Assembly: GCA_963169105.1 (NCBI GenBank) | Contig: OY720633.1 | Location: 140,536,700 to 140,600,699, forward strand | DNA from: Ceriagrion tenellum | Lineage: Eukaryota; Arthropoda; Insecta; Odonata; Coenagrionidae | Direction: 5' to 3' | Length of the DNA stretch: 64,000 nt | Part shown: positions 9,374 to 20,960 of the stretch, piece by piece | Numbering within the stretch: position 1 is the stretch's first letter | Layout of the letters: every line of letters starts with the position of its first letter | Position numbers and translations under genes: made by a program | The notes under the pieces: generated by a model | What the model saw: only the letters and a program-made list of their open reading frames with translations | Database searches by the model: none | Told to the model about the DNA's origin: nothing

Positions 9374-11690
9374 GCTCTTCTTCGGAAACTACGGACTCAA
9401 AGATATTCCCACGGTGATGGGGACTGTGAAACTTCCCTTGGATATGGCTTCACGGACATTCGTTCATCGCCACTAAATCTTTCCTAACGTAATCCATTCC
9501 CCAGCAAAAAGTGCAACTTTCCTTGAGTTGAACTTAAGCTCTTTGTTCCGGCCTTCGAAGCCATCTGAGAGGTCGGCACGGGGATGCCTTCTTCGAATAT
9601 CACTTAAGCAGTTAGTATCAAAGAAGCCCTTTTAATACACGACATTGACACAAATCCGGAAGTCCGTGTATGTTCGCGTCTATCTCTATCCCCTGCTTCC
9701 GTGTGGAGACAAATGGTGAATGAAAAAAAATGTGAACCTTCTTAGCATTTGCATTCCCATTTCATTTGGTATAGCTTGCCTGCCGGAAATGTTAACCACG
9801 GTAACAGTTGGTAACTACAACGGCAATTCATCACAATATCGCATTTTAAGGACCGAAGCATAAATGATGTTTTTTCATATGATTATCATAATTTTACATC
9901 AGAGGGCTAAAAAATAAAATATTTATTGCTCCGTTGCTCTAATTTAAGCTCGAAAATTGTAGATGAAGCCTTAAGCGTGGGGTTCCAGCATTTTCTGTCC
10001 TCAGTTTGTTACACTTTCCTCATCAAACAAAGATACGAGTATCATTATGTCACTGGATTTAGTACTGAATCATGCAGGGTACAAAAATCCTCGAAGAGGA
10101 GTGTGTAACTTCAATCACTTGGTTTGTACCAATGAAGATGCATTCCTCATAGATTATGATATATATCCTTTTCATTTTTAAAATAAGACCTGTAAAGAAG
10201 AATGAGCGACAAAGTGAAACAGGACTTCAGACTCTGTGAAAGAAGACTAAGTAGGTTGAAGAAGAGATTCATCCAATTTTTTGTCCTCTGATCATGTGGT
10301 CTAAACTCATTAGTTTCCGAGCAGTGGCCACACAAATATGTAACTAAGACCACTTCGATGTACCATGAAAACGCTGAAAAACGGTGGCGTTCTGCAGCAT
10401 GAAAAAAATACCTCTTATTGTTAGATGTAATTTAGATTTGTATTTTGCCGTATTTTTCTTATCACTTTCAAATTTCAAAGCAGTAACTGAAACTAACATT
10501 TTTTTTTACTCTGTAAGACATATCCTTATTTTCATTGATTGGCAGAAGTCATATGACTAAAAATTCAGAGTTTAATATATGATTTCGTATTCTGAACATT
10601 TTTATTTGCCTCATTTTTCAACGGAGTTGTCGTGCATTTAAAGGTAGCTACCGTGGCAAGAAATAATTGGTTGACTTCTCTCCCCCTTACATAGAATTTG
10701 CGTTAATTCACCGAAAAAGATGAGTTCATGAAGGAAAGGTTGCATATTTCTTTTCAAATGCTTAGGAGGAATAGGTCAACTACTGAAAACGGGTCGAAGC
10801 TTTTTTTGTGAGCTCAAGACGGCGAGCAATTTAAGCGAAATCAAAGTCAAATTGGTTTGCACTGTTTGCCAATCGCATGTGCAATTGTGCCATTATCGTC
10901 CCATAATTCATTCGTATCTTTTAAAAGGAACTGACTACTACACTTTAAACTACTATTAGCTCTATGAATTGTAATTGTGGATTGCAGTGACGAAAGTAGC
11001 GCCTTCAGAAATTGTGACGGTAAAAATTTGCCATTGAAGGAAATTCGCGGTTTCAGGCCTAGCAATGTGCAATAGATCCATTGAGGAGGGAAATGAATAC
11101 AAATAATGCATAATCTTCTTAAATGATTGGCTTATTACGGCCTTATGAAGTCTTGAAGAGGAACAATAGAAGACCTACGTTTAATTACAAGTGGCATACA
11201 CAGGACTTCTAGGCCATAATATTTTTTTTTATTTTTGGGTATGTATTTCAAAAATGCTGAATACATACATGCCGTCCGCAAAACTAAGCCAAAGAAACCA
11301 CCAGTGTTACTAAAAAACTGACGTAAATTTCATTTAGCAACCCTCTCATAGCAAATTTTATTTTCAAAAGTCATTCAAGGTTGTCTTTTTTGAGTTTTTC
11401 GCACAGATGAGGTAAAAAGTGTTTCCCTAATGAGTGTAACGCTACTTATTTTTACGATTATGGAAATCATAATAATACTTCCTGTATTGCTATACAGGTT
11501 CATCACTCACAACGATCAAGTATTACATTGACTTAGTAATTTGAATTACTGCTTTAAAATTCGTAGTTTACTGACGAAACATTTCCTGTATCAATAAACT
11601 CATTTTACTTTTCTTTTACAATTTCCCTTTCTAAAAAAGAAGAAACTTTGAGATGTAATCTATATTTTTGGTGATCATTTTCCTTATTGA
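9374..11690. other. AT-rich stretch, nothing recognised
   Basis: Immediately after the piggyBac-like frame the sequence (9376-9760) is moderately GC-rich but shows no transposase continuation in any frame. The rest is AT-rich with no recognised motif. Confidence 0.5.
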
Positions 11691-12250
11691 GGTTTAGGGT
11701 CAGAAGTATGGACCACAGTTTCACTGGATCTCAGATCTTAACGACGAGGTGGAAAGATGAAGAGACGCAATGGATAACGAGGGAGTGACGGGGAGAGGGT
11801 CCTTGTGGATCTCGTGGTGGACAGGAGAGCTCCCCTTTTCGGAAAATTAACTTTTCATGGTCTTCGAAATCCTTCTCTGAGTGCTTGATGGGATAATATG
11901 GACCGCATTTTGGTCTTATCAGGAGGCCTAACGTCCTGGCATGGGAAAGCGAATGTCACACACTGCGCTCTGCACTTGTAAGGGAGTGGGGTGCGGCTGT
12001 CGCCGGAGGGAGACTCCGTCATGGGAGACTTTTCAATGAGCGACTGGGAGCGTGCGTGCCTGAGCCAAGATAATGCGGATCGGTGGGGATATCTGATGGA
12101 ATAGGCGAAGCCACAAAAGACCCAAAGACCCCTTCGATCCGATGGGGAAAGCGTTCAGTATATCTCGATTGAGGGGTGACATTTCATTCCGACCTTTCAA
12201 AATCCCAATTTCCATTTTGATCTTACTTTCTTTACTCGATCTTACCAATT
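11690..12250. other. Moderately GC-rich, purine-leaning block
   Basis: G-rich plus strand (for example around 11745-11840 and 11975-12060) amid AT-rich flanks. No protein motif or RNA was recognised. Confidence 0.45.
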
Positions 12251-13125
12251 AACTAATCGTTTGTGCAGATAAAAAAACTCTATGGTTCAAAAAGTTAATG
12301 TGCAAGAGTCAGCCTCGGCATGTGTGTCGGGAAGTTTCATTGGCCTCTAGAGATAAATTATTCTGATTTTTTTCCAATAAATACCTTGATAAACAAATCT
12401 TTTCTCAATCATAAAATAGTGAACATAAATTTTCCCTGCGACTAAATTGAATTTCCCATTATAACTTGTTCAAGAGACTTAATAACCCTACACTATAAAA
12501 ATTTATGAAAAATCGGTTTCTATATGATCAACTCTTTTTGGAAAAATTCATTAAATAATTGCTTTTGACCTTGGCATCTCACTCTCGCGGGTGGAATCGT
12601 TTGAATTTTTGGGGAAGGCATTTTTATTACCTTAAAATTGCAAAATTTTCTCTAAATCAATCCATAAAAAATAAGATAAATTTTAGCTAAAGTAATGTCA
12701 TTTCTATATGCTCTTTTTCATTTGAGAAAAGATTAATTTGTGTTTAAGTTAAGAATTCCCCCTAACAATTTGAATGAGGCAGCAGAAAAGGGCGCTGGAC
12801 GCGTTGAATGAGAGCTACACGTTGGTGTCGGCGTTTGTTGCAAGAATATTGGGTATCAATTGGATGGGGACAGCAGAACTTTAATTTAACTTAAATTTGA
12901 AGTGATTTCAAGAGAGTTGAAAGTTAATAATGGTTTGAAACAATTATAACAGACGTGCATTGTGAGAAAAATTTATTGCCATAGGTATGATTGGAATGTT
13001 TGAGAACTTCCCATGATAGGAAAAAATATACCTATTAGTGCCCATGAACCTACTTTTCATGGAGAAGAATGCTAATTACGATGATTCAGACAACCGTCGT
13101 CATTTTTTCCCAGAGAGACACTTTA
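12251..13125. other. AT-rich stretch, nothing recognised
   Basis: No gene, RNA or repeat family was recognised. Confidence 0.5.
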
Positions 13126-13235
13126 ATTTTAGACCGGGACTCGAACCCGAATCCCTCGGTATCGCGCCGTTTACTTTAGCTGGTGAAGATATCGAGACGC
13201 TCGTCTCCTCAGCGGAGTCCACCGGCTAAAGACTG
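13126..13235 (-). repeat. tRNA-like SINE fragment with hairpin
   Basis: On the minus strand a T-arm/B-box, CGGGTTCGAGTCCCG, pairs perfectly (13132-13146). Upstream on that strand lies a 58-base imperfect hairpin (13174-13231) whose ends read CTTTAGC and GCTAAAG. Box-A-like TAGCCGGTGGAC falls in it. The combination suggests a tRNA-derived SINE head rather than a working tRNA, because acceptor and anticodon arms do not fold cleanly. Its T-arm differs from that of the 7.85-8.03 kb family, so it may be another family. Confidence 0.5.
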
Positions 13236-13640
13236 CTTTTAATGATAAATTTTATTGAACAGATGAATGTACCATAGATTGTGCAAGAAAATGAATGGAG
13301 CTGTTTCTATTTCCCGCTCAGTCATTTGGACAATTATTCAATTCACCACTTAACACGGTAAAATTCTGCTCATAAAAGAGTTCCTTCATTCGTTTGTACA
13401 AAAATATGTTCGGTGGAAAACTAACCTCTAAGCACTCGGTGGCTTCGAGTCCCGTGGCTATGTGGGTGATTTCGCCTTTGTGAAACTTTCTTAGTCAGTA
13501 TTATATTGGCGTCTTTGCAACGGTAATTTGGCCTGATATATGAATCGGAAAGCCGATTGTGACTCACTGTGCATTTTCCCGTTCACTTACGCATCGAATA
13601 ACTCTCATTTGAGTATTCTTTCTCACAACGGTTCTCAAGT
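13236..13640. other. Spacer with a possible B-box
   Basis: GGCTTCGAGTCCC at about 13442-13454 resembles a pol III B box, but no A box or fold supports it. Nothing else was recognised. Confidence 0.35.
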
Positions 13641-14120
13641 TTCACGGATGCGACACCCTGATCGAGTCAATCCACGTACATTCCCCGTCAGTGTTCGCTC
13701 GATATATTCCCCATCTCTACAATACTTTCACCCTTATCCTCTCTCGCTCTTCATCCACACGCGGGAATTCCTTCCCCATCCCACCCCGGTCCTTTGAAAG
13801 CCCGCATCTTCATTGTGGCGTACGGATTAAGGGAAGCTCGGTGGCAGAGTGAGTCTACTCTGCACGGTGGCCGTCGCCAACGCCCCATGCGGTGCGAGGG
13901 GTGCCGGGCCAATCAAGGTCGGGGTGGGGGAGTAACCCGGTTCTCCTTCGGCGGTAATCAGAGATCAGTGCCGGAATATCTTTTGATTAAAGCTTTATTC
14001 CGACTGTCGAGTGGGATTCCCTTTTTTTGTTTCGGTGCTCATCATTGTGGGATAATGGCCGACGTGATGTCATTATTAACTTCTCTGGGGCTGATTGAAA
14101 GGCGGCGGCGTTTTTAAGAC
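13641..14120. other. GC-rich island
   Basis: Pyrimidine-rich to about 13800, then G-rich (13830-13940). CpG is present. The open frames here (13540-13797, 13794-14117) have no domain and are attributed to composition. Confidence 0.5.
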
Positions 14121-16394
14121 ATCCCGTTCTCCATATCTGCGGATGAGGGCACGTGAATAATTTTTTCTCTGAACCTACTATCTCTTTGTGGTGATTGTGC
14201 TGAATTAATCAAAAATCTTTCTCTCTTCCCCCTACGAAACCAAATTTATTCAGCCCTCTCAAGCTTCACAAAGGCAAATATTGACTAAGGCATCTTCTGC
14301 CGAGTAAAGTGAAGCTATTATTTAGTTTTCCCATCCAAATTAGGATCTCATAAGTTACTATTACTATTCTTAAGCAATCAACCAGTAACGAGTGAAATAA
14401 GAACTGTTGCAAATGAACAACCCGAGAGGTAAATGCTGTTAAGTGAATTATAGCAGCGGTTAGACATCAAATTGAGTGTTGTTGCCATACATTTTGTTCT
14501 AAAAGGTTATGGAGAATTACAATTAGCAAATGAAATAAACAAAGTATTTAAGCACTTAAATAACCAAAGGTTACCCAGAATTATGCTTCACTGGCTAAGT
14601 TTTTTCATAACGCTAAAAGAAAATTTTTGCTAAATGACCGGAATTTAATTTCTAAGTTTTTATCTCACTTTTTTCCCGAAAACTAAGTTTGCCAAAGCCG
14701 ACCTTTCATCCCCTGCTTTGAATGCCGCGGCGCGCCGCCCCTCATCAACAAACCCCGTCACCTAGCGGTGGTTTGAGAAACAAAAATATGGAGCGAGGCG
14801 GATCTGTGCTGCACCTCTGCGGCCAACCGGAGAACTGTCTTCGGGTAAACAAGCCGTCACTAGTTCCGCGGGGTTTTCAAACACTTCGCCTCTTCTTTAC
14901 TCCCGCTGTGCGGGGATATTCTTCATCTATAAAGATGTAATTGAAAACTGAGAGCGCTTATATTTTAAGGATACGGTTCCTTTGCTCATCTTGAAAGCTA
15001 AAAGATGTTCTGTCGATATCTTTCATTGACAATTAACGTGGCTGGAGCGGTAACCTTAGGTTGTTGGGTGCACAATAATCAAGTAAGTTGAAAATATACT
15101 AAGAAAATATTTTATTTAAGGACATCTGTTTAGATTGTGGAACCATATATGTAGCAATGGAAATGGTACGATAGTTATATTTTATATTTTTGGCTAAATG
15201 AAAGCATGACTTGAGTTTTCGGCGCAGTATTCTAAATTTTGGCAAAAAAATTTGAAAAAGGTTATTGGAATTGTTAACTTGGCGAGAATACATTATCCTT
15301 GATATGAATCTATGCAATGATACAAATTACTTCGCGTTTTGAATAAACTCTGTACATTTATATTTAAATTATTACGAAATATACTTTGTATACCTCATGG
15401 CAACGTGTTAAAAAGGCATAAATGCCAAAAAATTCATAGATAAAATGCATATGTTCACTTTTTTCTACAGTTACCACTATAAAAATTACCTGTGCAAACT
15501 TCATGCTAAGTCATGCAAGGTCAAAACTTGCTCCAAACACCTTAGTTAGGTCTTTCACGAGGTCATATTTTGATTTGACTCAGTAAAGCTCTATGAAAGT
15601 TGATGAAAATATCGATTCAGAGTTATGTAGCCCTAACAGAAACATTCTACTCGTTGAGGTCAACTCAGAAATAAGATGATCATTGGGGTAACTTTATAAT
15701 TTTTTTGTAAAATATTGGCGTCTGTTACCTCCGGCTTTCAGTAGAACGTTCAATTATTGCCTAAGTAACGTTAGTTTTTGGCCATACAGAAGTTCCAGTT
15801 ACTAATATTTATAAGGTATTTAAATATCAAATAATTAAATGCGCTCATTTAATGGGAAGAAGTATATTTTTCAAGGCATTCAGTTAATATTGCGCCAGAT
15901 TCAAATTTCCGTACATCAAGAAAAAAGCTAATTCAATGGTACAAATAAGCCATGAAAGAAGTGAACTATTCATAGTTTGAAGGGAGATATTTCACATATG
16001 AGTGGTTTGATAGATATAATGGAGAGTGATTTTGCCTGCGTGGAGGACATGAAGAAGTTCTCCCAATGATATAGGTGAGGAGGCTAAATAGAGCAGAGAA
16101 GAGTTGGCGTAAGACAGAAAAGCCTTCGGATTTTTTTTCATTTGTGTTTTGTGGATGGAAGACTAGCCGAGATATACCATTATTTTCTGGATGAACTTCT
16201 AGAATGATTTCATATATATGAGTATCTCGCTAATCAAATGTTACCATTGTAAAAACTTTTATCTTATTACTCAAAAAGCTTTATATCCCGTTAGGAGAAG
16301 TTGGACAAAATGAGCATTATTCATCAACATCAGATAAAAGGTACTTTATTTACTTTGGATATCCATGTATGGGAATCTTTATTATCATCATCAT
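14121..16394. other. AT-rich stretch, nothing recognised
   Basis: A small GC-rich patch at 14690-14880 interrupts AT-rich DNA. No gene, RNA or repeat family was recognised. A short ATC microsatellite (16384-16401) marks the right side. Confidence 0.5.
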
Positions 16395-16790
16395 CATCAT
16401 TGGTTGTTCAATCCCAAGATTGGTTGACTGCAGCCCTCCACCCTTGCTTATCTAATGCTTGATCCCTTACCTCCTGGTATCTCTTCCTGTGAACTTCCCT
16501 CTTTATTTGGTCCATGAACTAATTCCTGGGTCTCCCACATTTCTATTTTTCCTTCAGTTACATTCTTCACCAACCCATTGTGCCTCTAGGTATGTCCAAT
16601 CCATCTTGTTCTCCTTTTCTCAATAGTGTTTTAAATGGTCTTTTCCTCTTCTACTGTTCTGTGCACTTCATTATTTTATATTTACTCCATCCATTTTACC
16701 TTCAGCATCCTCCTCCAGCTCCAGGATTTGAAGGCTTCTAGTCTTTTCTGATCAGCTTTTCCAATGGTCGTGTTTGGGCATAAAAATAGA
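16395..16790 (-). pseudogene. LINE C-terminal tail
   Basis: Read on the minus strand with a few stops, the text runs TIGKADQKRLEAF, then WSWRRMLKVKWME, RRTRWIGHT, RHNGLVKNVTEGKIE and GWRAAVNQSWD before the stop. This is the diagnostic C-terminal tail of a common insect LINE reverse transcriptase family. The same family supplies 20.3-20.96 kb, 44.88-45.24 kb and 55.57-55.77 kb here. The endonuclease half at 17330-18070 lies upstream on the same strand, so both could come from one internally deleted element. Confidence 0.8.
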
Positions 16791-16973
16791 AAATTACTGT
16801 TAAGTTCATGTTTGCTAAAAGGAAATAATAATTAGGGTTTGAAAATGATAAAAATTTTTGCATTAATCCGTGTTTAACTGGGACATTTGGTTATAGAGTA
16901 GAAGGATCATTTACGGGTGCCATATAGCTGTGGAATTTGGCCACGAAAGTGAGCATAATTCACTAAGAGGTAG

Positions 16974-17110
16974 ACATAGAATAGAATAGAAAACAATTTT
17001 ATTGTCCTGGGACAAAGTCCCTTAGGACATTGAATTAGTTTATATGCCTTCATAGATAGGTACATAGATAGGGTACCCAATTGATTGGAAACCTATCTCA
17101 TTCAAAATGA
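16974..17110 (-). mobile_element. LINE 3' end with tandem tail
   Basis: On the minus strand an AATAAAA-type signal is followed by a tail of TTCTA repeats (plus-strand GAATAGAATAGAA at 16979-16991). A hairpin GGGAC/GTCCC lies about 20 bases before it (17010-17022). Such a 3' hairpin plus short tandem tail is typical of 5'-truncated LINE copies. It sits inside the gap between the endonuclease and tail pieces of the 16.4-18.07 kb LINE, so it may be a later insertion. Confidence 0.55.
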
Positions 17111-17329
17111 AGAGGTGATAATTACGCACCTTTCATTACGCTGAAGAGATGGAGACTTATAATGCCCACTACCAAAAGGATGGGCATAAAATTTTTTGGA
17201 TTGGATGCATTGGTTGAGTACGCATTGGAGTATGTACGATATGCACTCCAAATGTCGCGGACGGCAGACTCCATTTTTTTAAGCCAGTAGTTTCTTTCAC
17301 GCAAAGAGATTTAACGCTCCTTCATGAAT

Positions 17330-18070
17330 AGCGTTGATCATTGAATTGCAGAATCCCTTGTCATCTCCTATATTTTTACCGAGTTTGGCTGTCAGTATTT
17401 TTGCTTGTATCGGTCTTTTATTGATTCTTTCCTTAGTAATTCAATATTGGCTTTCCTTTTTACATCTCTCTACTCATCAGTTTTTTCTTTTCCTATCACT
17501 AATTGCTCAGTTTTTCTGTATTGTACCTACGTATATTTTAGTTCCAAGTAAGAAATGGTCACTTCCCATTTCTGCACCTCTGTGGGCTCTATTATATGCT
17601 GTTTTCAGGTTTGTATCTTGTCTAAGAATCATGTAAATTATAATGAATTCTAGCATATCTTTTGGTTGCACCCAAGTATATTGGTGATTTTCCATATGCT
17701 GGAAGAATCCATTCATTCTACAAAGAGCGTTTGCCTCGCACAACTCGATCAAACCTTATCCGCTTTTATTCACTCTGTCCTCTCCGTATCTTCCTATTGA
17801 CTGATGCCTTTGCTTTTTTTCTATTCTAGTATTCATATCTCTTAGGATTACTAATTATTTTCTTTTGGGAATCCCGATAAATATTCCCAATAATTCTTCC
17901 ATGAATTCATTCTTTAGAGCAGCATTTGAATCATCATTTAGAGTATATATTGCTGCGACTACTTAAGTATAGGACCAGATTTCTATTTCATTCTCATTAT
18001 TCTTTCAGTAATTTCATCCCAGTTTTATACACGAAGATTTATAAAATATTACTAAAGGTAAGAACTAATT
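17330..18070 (-). pseudogene. LINE endonuclease domain remnant
   Basis: Minus-strand reading with some stops gives KNEFMEELLGIFIGIPKRK, LVILRDMNTRIEKK, then LIELCEANALCRMNGFF, HMENHQYTWVQP and GAEMGSDHFLL. This is the order of the APE-type LINE endonuclease: the GDFNA box (here RDMNT, so a catalytic residue is lost), the FCEANNL box, YTW..P and the SDH catalytic box. The reverse transcriptase palm that should follow is absent. The upstream part of the nuclease is cut at about 18070, next to a palindromic element. Confidence 0.75.
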
Positions 18071-18089
18071 CTTTCTCCAGGAATGGTGT

Positions 18090-18250
18090 AAGTAAATTTT
18101 TCTCGGGTTACTTACAGGGTCAACGTTTCCATAACGTTCATAAGGGCAGACAGCCCACATGATGGAGAGCGAGATGCTTGCGGAAACGTTGGCAAATACG
18201 GAAACATTGACCCGGTATCTAACTGGGGAATAATTTACTCGAAAATTACT
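18090..18250. repeat. Palindromic element A with hammerhead-like core
   Basis: Imperfect inverted repeat. The best arms are about 18106-18135 and 18192-18222, sharing GGGTCAA.GTTTCC, and the outer ends AGTAAATTTT / AAAATTACT also pair. The internal text GGAAACGTTGGC (18182-18193) matches the core of palindrome B (44326-44540). It is probably a foldback-like, non-autonomous element. Confidence 0.55.
18152..18195 (+). ncRNA. Degenerate hammerhead-like motif
   Basis: ATGATGGA, a spacer with GC-rich ends, then GAAACGTTGGC aligns with the hammerhead-like motif at 44460-44504. The CTGATGA box is altered, so cleavage is unlikely. It is listed because it shows family membership. Confidence 0.3.
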
Positions 18251-18439
18251 GTATTCATAATTTATCAGATGCTTTGTATTTTTTCAGACTGTTTACAAGT
18301 GATGAGTAATACCTTAAAAATACAAATACAACACGCAGCACCTGATATTTATTATTCTATAACAATGAAACTGTTACAAGTAGGTCATTGGCTTGGTGGT
18401 AACATTAAAAACAGGCGAGTAAAAGAATATACTTTGAAA
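18251..18439. other. Short unassigned spacer
   Basis: AT-rich. No motif was recognised. Confidence 0.4.
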
Positions 18440-18870
18440 CCTTCTACTTCTTTAACCTATTTTTAAAAATACATAATTTTTTGTAGGAAGGGCTCAAATA
18501 TTTTTTCTGGTAGGTCGCTCCAGTTCCGAATGGTACTGTTCAAGAAGGAGAACTGTTTAACATTTGTCCTTTGAGATCGGCACTTTATCTTATCTTGGCT
18601 TCATTATGTCCTTCGCAAATTCATGCCATGCTTTTTCCTCAATCACTATTTCTTACATCCCACATAGCTTGCTCCTTTTTCTCCTCACCTGTAAACTCTC
18701 CCATCCCAGTGCTCTAAGCATTTCTGTTACGCTCTCTGTTTTATTGTGTTTCCCTAGAACATACCTAGCCGCTTTTTTTTTGCACCTTCTCCGAGTTGTT
18801 CATGTAGTTCTCTTTACATTAGATACCACATTGATTGAATTGCATTTGTAAGCACAGATATTACACAACC
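18440..18870 (-). pseudogene. CR1-like LINE C-terminus remnant
   Basis: Minus-strand frames, with breaks, read EKVQKKAARYVLG, NKTESVTEMLRALGWESLQVRR, and then a segment equivalent to TNVKQFSFFNSTIRNWSDLP. That is the C-terminal order of CR1/Jockey-like LINE reverse transcriptases (VQRRAARFV, SVTEML..LGW..L..RR, FFPRTI..WN.LP). Several stops and frameshifts interrupt it. It differs from the family at 16.4 kb. Confidence 0.7.
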
Positions 18871-19170
18871 CACGCTATTGCACCTATGTTCACATCACAA
18901 TTCATATGTGGCATGTTTTATATCCAATAACCAAGTTTTTGACAAGCTTGGGAAGCTGAAGGGCGTCTAAAAAAAGTATTACGTTATTAACAGGTAGATT
19001 CATATGTGTATTATACCAGTAACGGCAGACGTCAAGAAGAAGAAGTGAGATAGCACTGAATCAAAGGTTAAAATAGGGAAATTTTTGTAGAATTAAGTAC
19101 CGCCACGTTCACCAGCTGAAACATTATCGCTTAAAAGCAGAGTCAAATATCGGCATACTTCACCGCTTTA
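18871..19170. other. AT-rich spacer, nothing recognised
   Basis: No motif was recognised. Confidence 0.4.
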
Positions 19171-20030
19171 AATTTTCGGCACTGGTCTCCTTGGGTCGTC
19201 AAATTTCCGTCGAATCTCTCTCCCTCTGTCACTCTCTCGCTCTGAAAACAGTACGTTTCACTCCCTCATGTTCCATATGCATAACTCTGTGAAAGAGAGT
19301 AGCACGATCATGGAAAAAAAACGAACGTGCAAAAAAATTTAATTTCTTCTAGTGCTCGGCATATTCGTCGCCAGATTGTCTCCTACTTGCGAGAGAATGT
19401 TTTATTCTGTTTATTCCTTTTTTTTACTTTATTCCTCGTCGAGGCCGCCGTATTCGCTTTCTGGTGCTGGTTGAGGAGGGAGGAAGGGGGACGGGAGGAA
19501 AAGAAGTAAGCGGAGCGAAAGCATACTTGCACTTAAGCTTCATGCTCACTCGCCTTAACTCCTCTCACCGGAAGCTTTTATGCGCACTCTCTTGTTTTTT
19601 TTCGTGTATTTTTCATTTTAACCCCCTTCTTCACCAAGCCCTCTCCCAAGAGTCAAACCCACCACCGCTCTCCTCCCCCCACCCCCTATCCTTTTCATAC
19701 TTCCCGCCCCGCCCCCCCCCCCACCGCCTCCGCTTCCTGGCTCAAGCGTTTTTTCATCACTTCGCGCTCCTCTCCGACGCTTTTTCTTAGCCGAAGGGGC
19801 CTCGGGCACACACTCGCGAAGATAGGCTGCACGAAACACATTACGGTCTCAGAGGCGGTGACACACACTCTAACCGGCGTCTAAATCTGCCGCTTCATCA
19901 TTCCTTGCAGATGATCCGAAAGCTGTTACCTTAAGTGGAATTCTCGTTTGTGTACGTGTGTATGTTCCTCTGTGTTTGAGAGCACTCTCGTGCTTATTTC
20001 AACGAGGAGGAGTTAAAAATAAATAACGTC
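19171..20030. other. GC-rich pyrimidine-biased island
   Basis: Plus strand is C/T-rich, with CTCTC runs at 19210-19270 and a run of C near 19705-19715. A G-rich patch lies at 19460-19500. Open frames here are low-complexity shadows. It may be a regulatory CpG-type island, but no gene is attached. Confidence 0.5.
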
Positions 20031-20319
20031 CCGTGGAAATTCGTCGCTCAAAAAATAAAAAGAGAGACACGTTCCGGACCTCAAAAGAAGTCAAGACCTC
20101 GAGTTTCCTTTTGTGAGGAAAAGTACGTGCATAATAATTTTGGATGGGCAAAAAAAAAGTCTGTACAATTTGTTAATGTATCTGCTTGGATGCCTTTGTG
20201 TTTTATGAAAGTGTGACTGAAGTTTTGATGGGTGCTTATGATGATGATGAAAGTAATCCGTCGGTTAAAGGTACATTTTCATGGATGTCATAGAAAAAAC
20301 TTACGGATATTTACACGAG
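20031..20319. other. Unassigned spacer
   Basis: No motif was recognised. A short run of ATGATGATG occurs near 20240. Confidence 0.4.
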
Positions 20320-20960
20320 CAGGGACCTATCCACTTCTATTTTTTCTTCGTCTCAGTGTACGTCCTTCCCTTCTTTATCCCGGCCATATAACCTATTCTC
20401 TCTCTACCCCTTTCCTCCTTGCCCAGCGTCCTTCCTTATATCACGGCCTTTAACAAACCATCATTATCAGCATTATCTCTTCCAACAACCTACCCTACCA
20501 ATCCCGGACTTCATTCAAAGATTTCCTTTCCTTGCCCACCATTCTAAGCACTTCCTAATTTTCTTCGTTTTCGTCCACTGCACCTTCTCCGTCCTCCTCC
20601 ACACCCACATCTCGAATGTCTTCCACCTATTCTCGTCTTCCTTTCCCAGAGTCACCGTTTCGGCCCCATAGAACGCCACACTTCATTTCAAGCTCTTTAC
20701 CAGATTCTTCATCGCCCACGTCCTTCATATATTCATACAGGCATTACCTCCTTTGGACTACTAAAGCTTCCTTCGCTAAAGCAATTCTCCACCTCATGTA
20801 TTTGTTACAATGCCTATTTGCTTCTAGCGTACTACCTGTGTAATAAAATTGTACGTCTTGCTCCATTTTGTACCCTCCAATTTTTATGCCCGGCAGTTTC
20901 TTTGTCCTACATTATGCCATTACCTTTTGTTCATAAGATTTATCTTCAGTCCGTATTTCA
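20320..20960 (-). pseudogene. LINE reverse transcriptase C-terminal half, decayed
   Basis: On the minus strand, with many frameshifts, one reads KLPGIKIGGYKMEQDVQFYY.GST, NKYMRWRIALAKEA, LVKSL, YGAETVTL, then TFEMWVWRRTEKVQWTK and YMAGIKKGRTYTE. This covers thumb and tail of the same LINE family as 44.88-45.24 kb, which shares the closing MDGMKKGRSYAE-type string. The palm domain is missing to the right. Confidence 0.7.
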
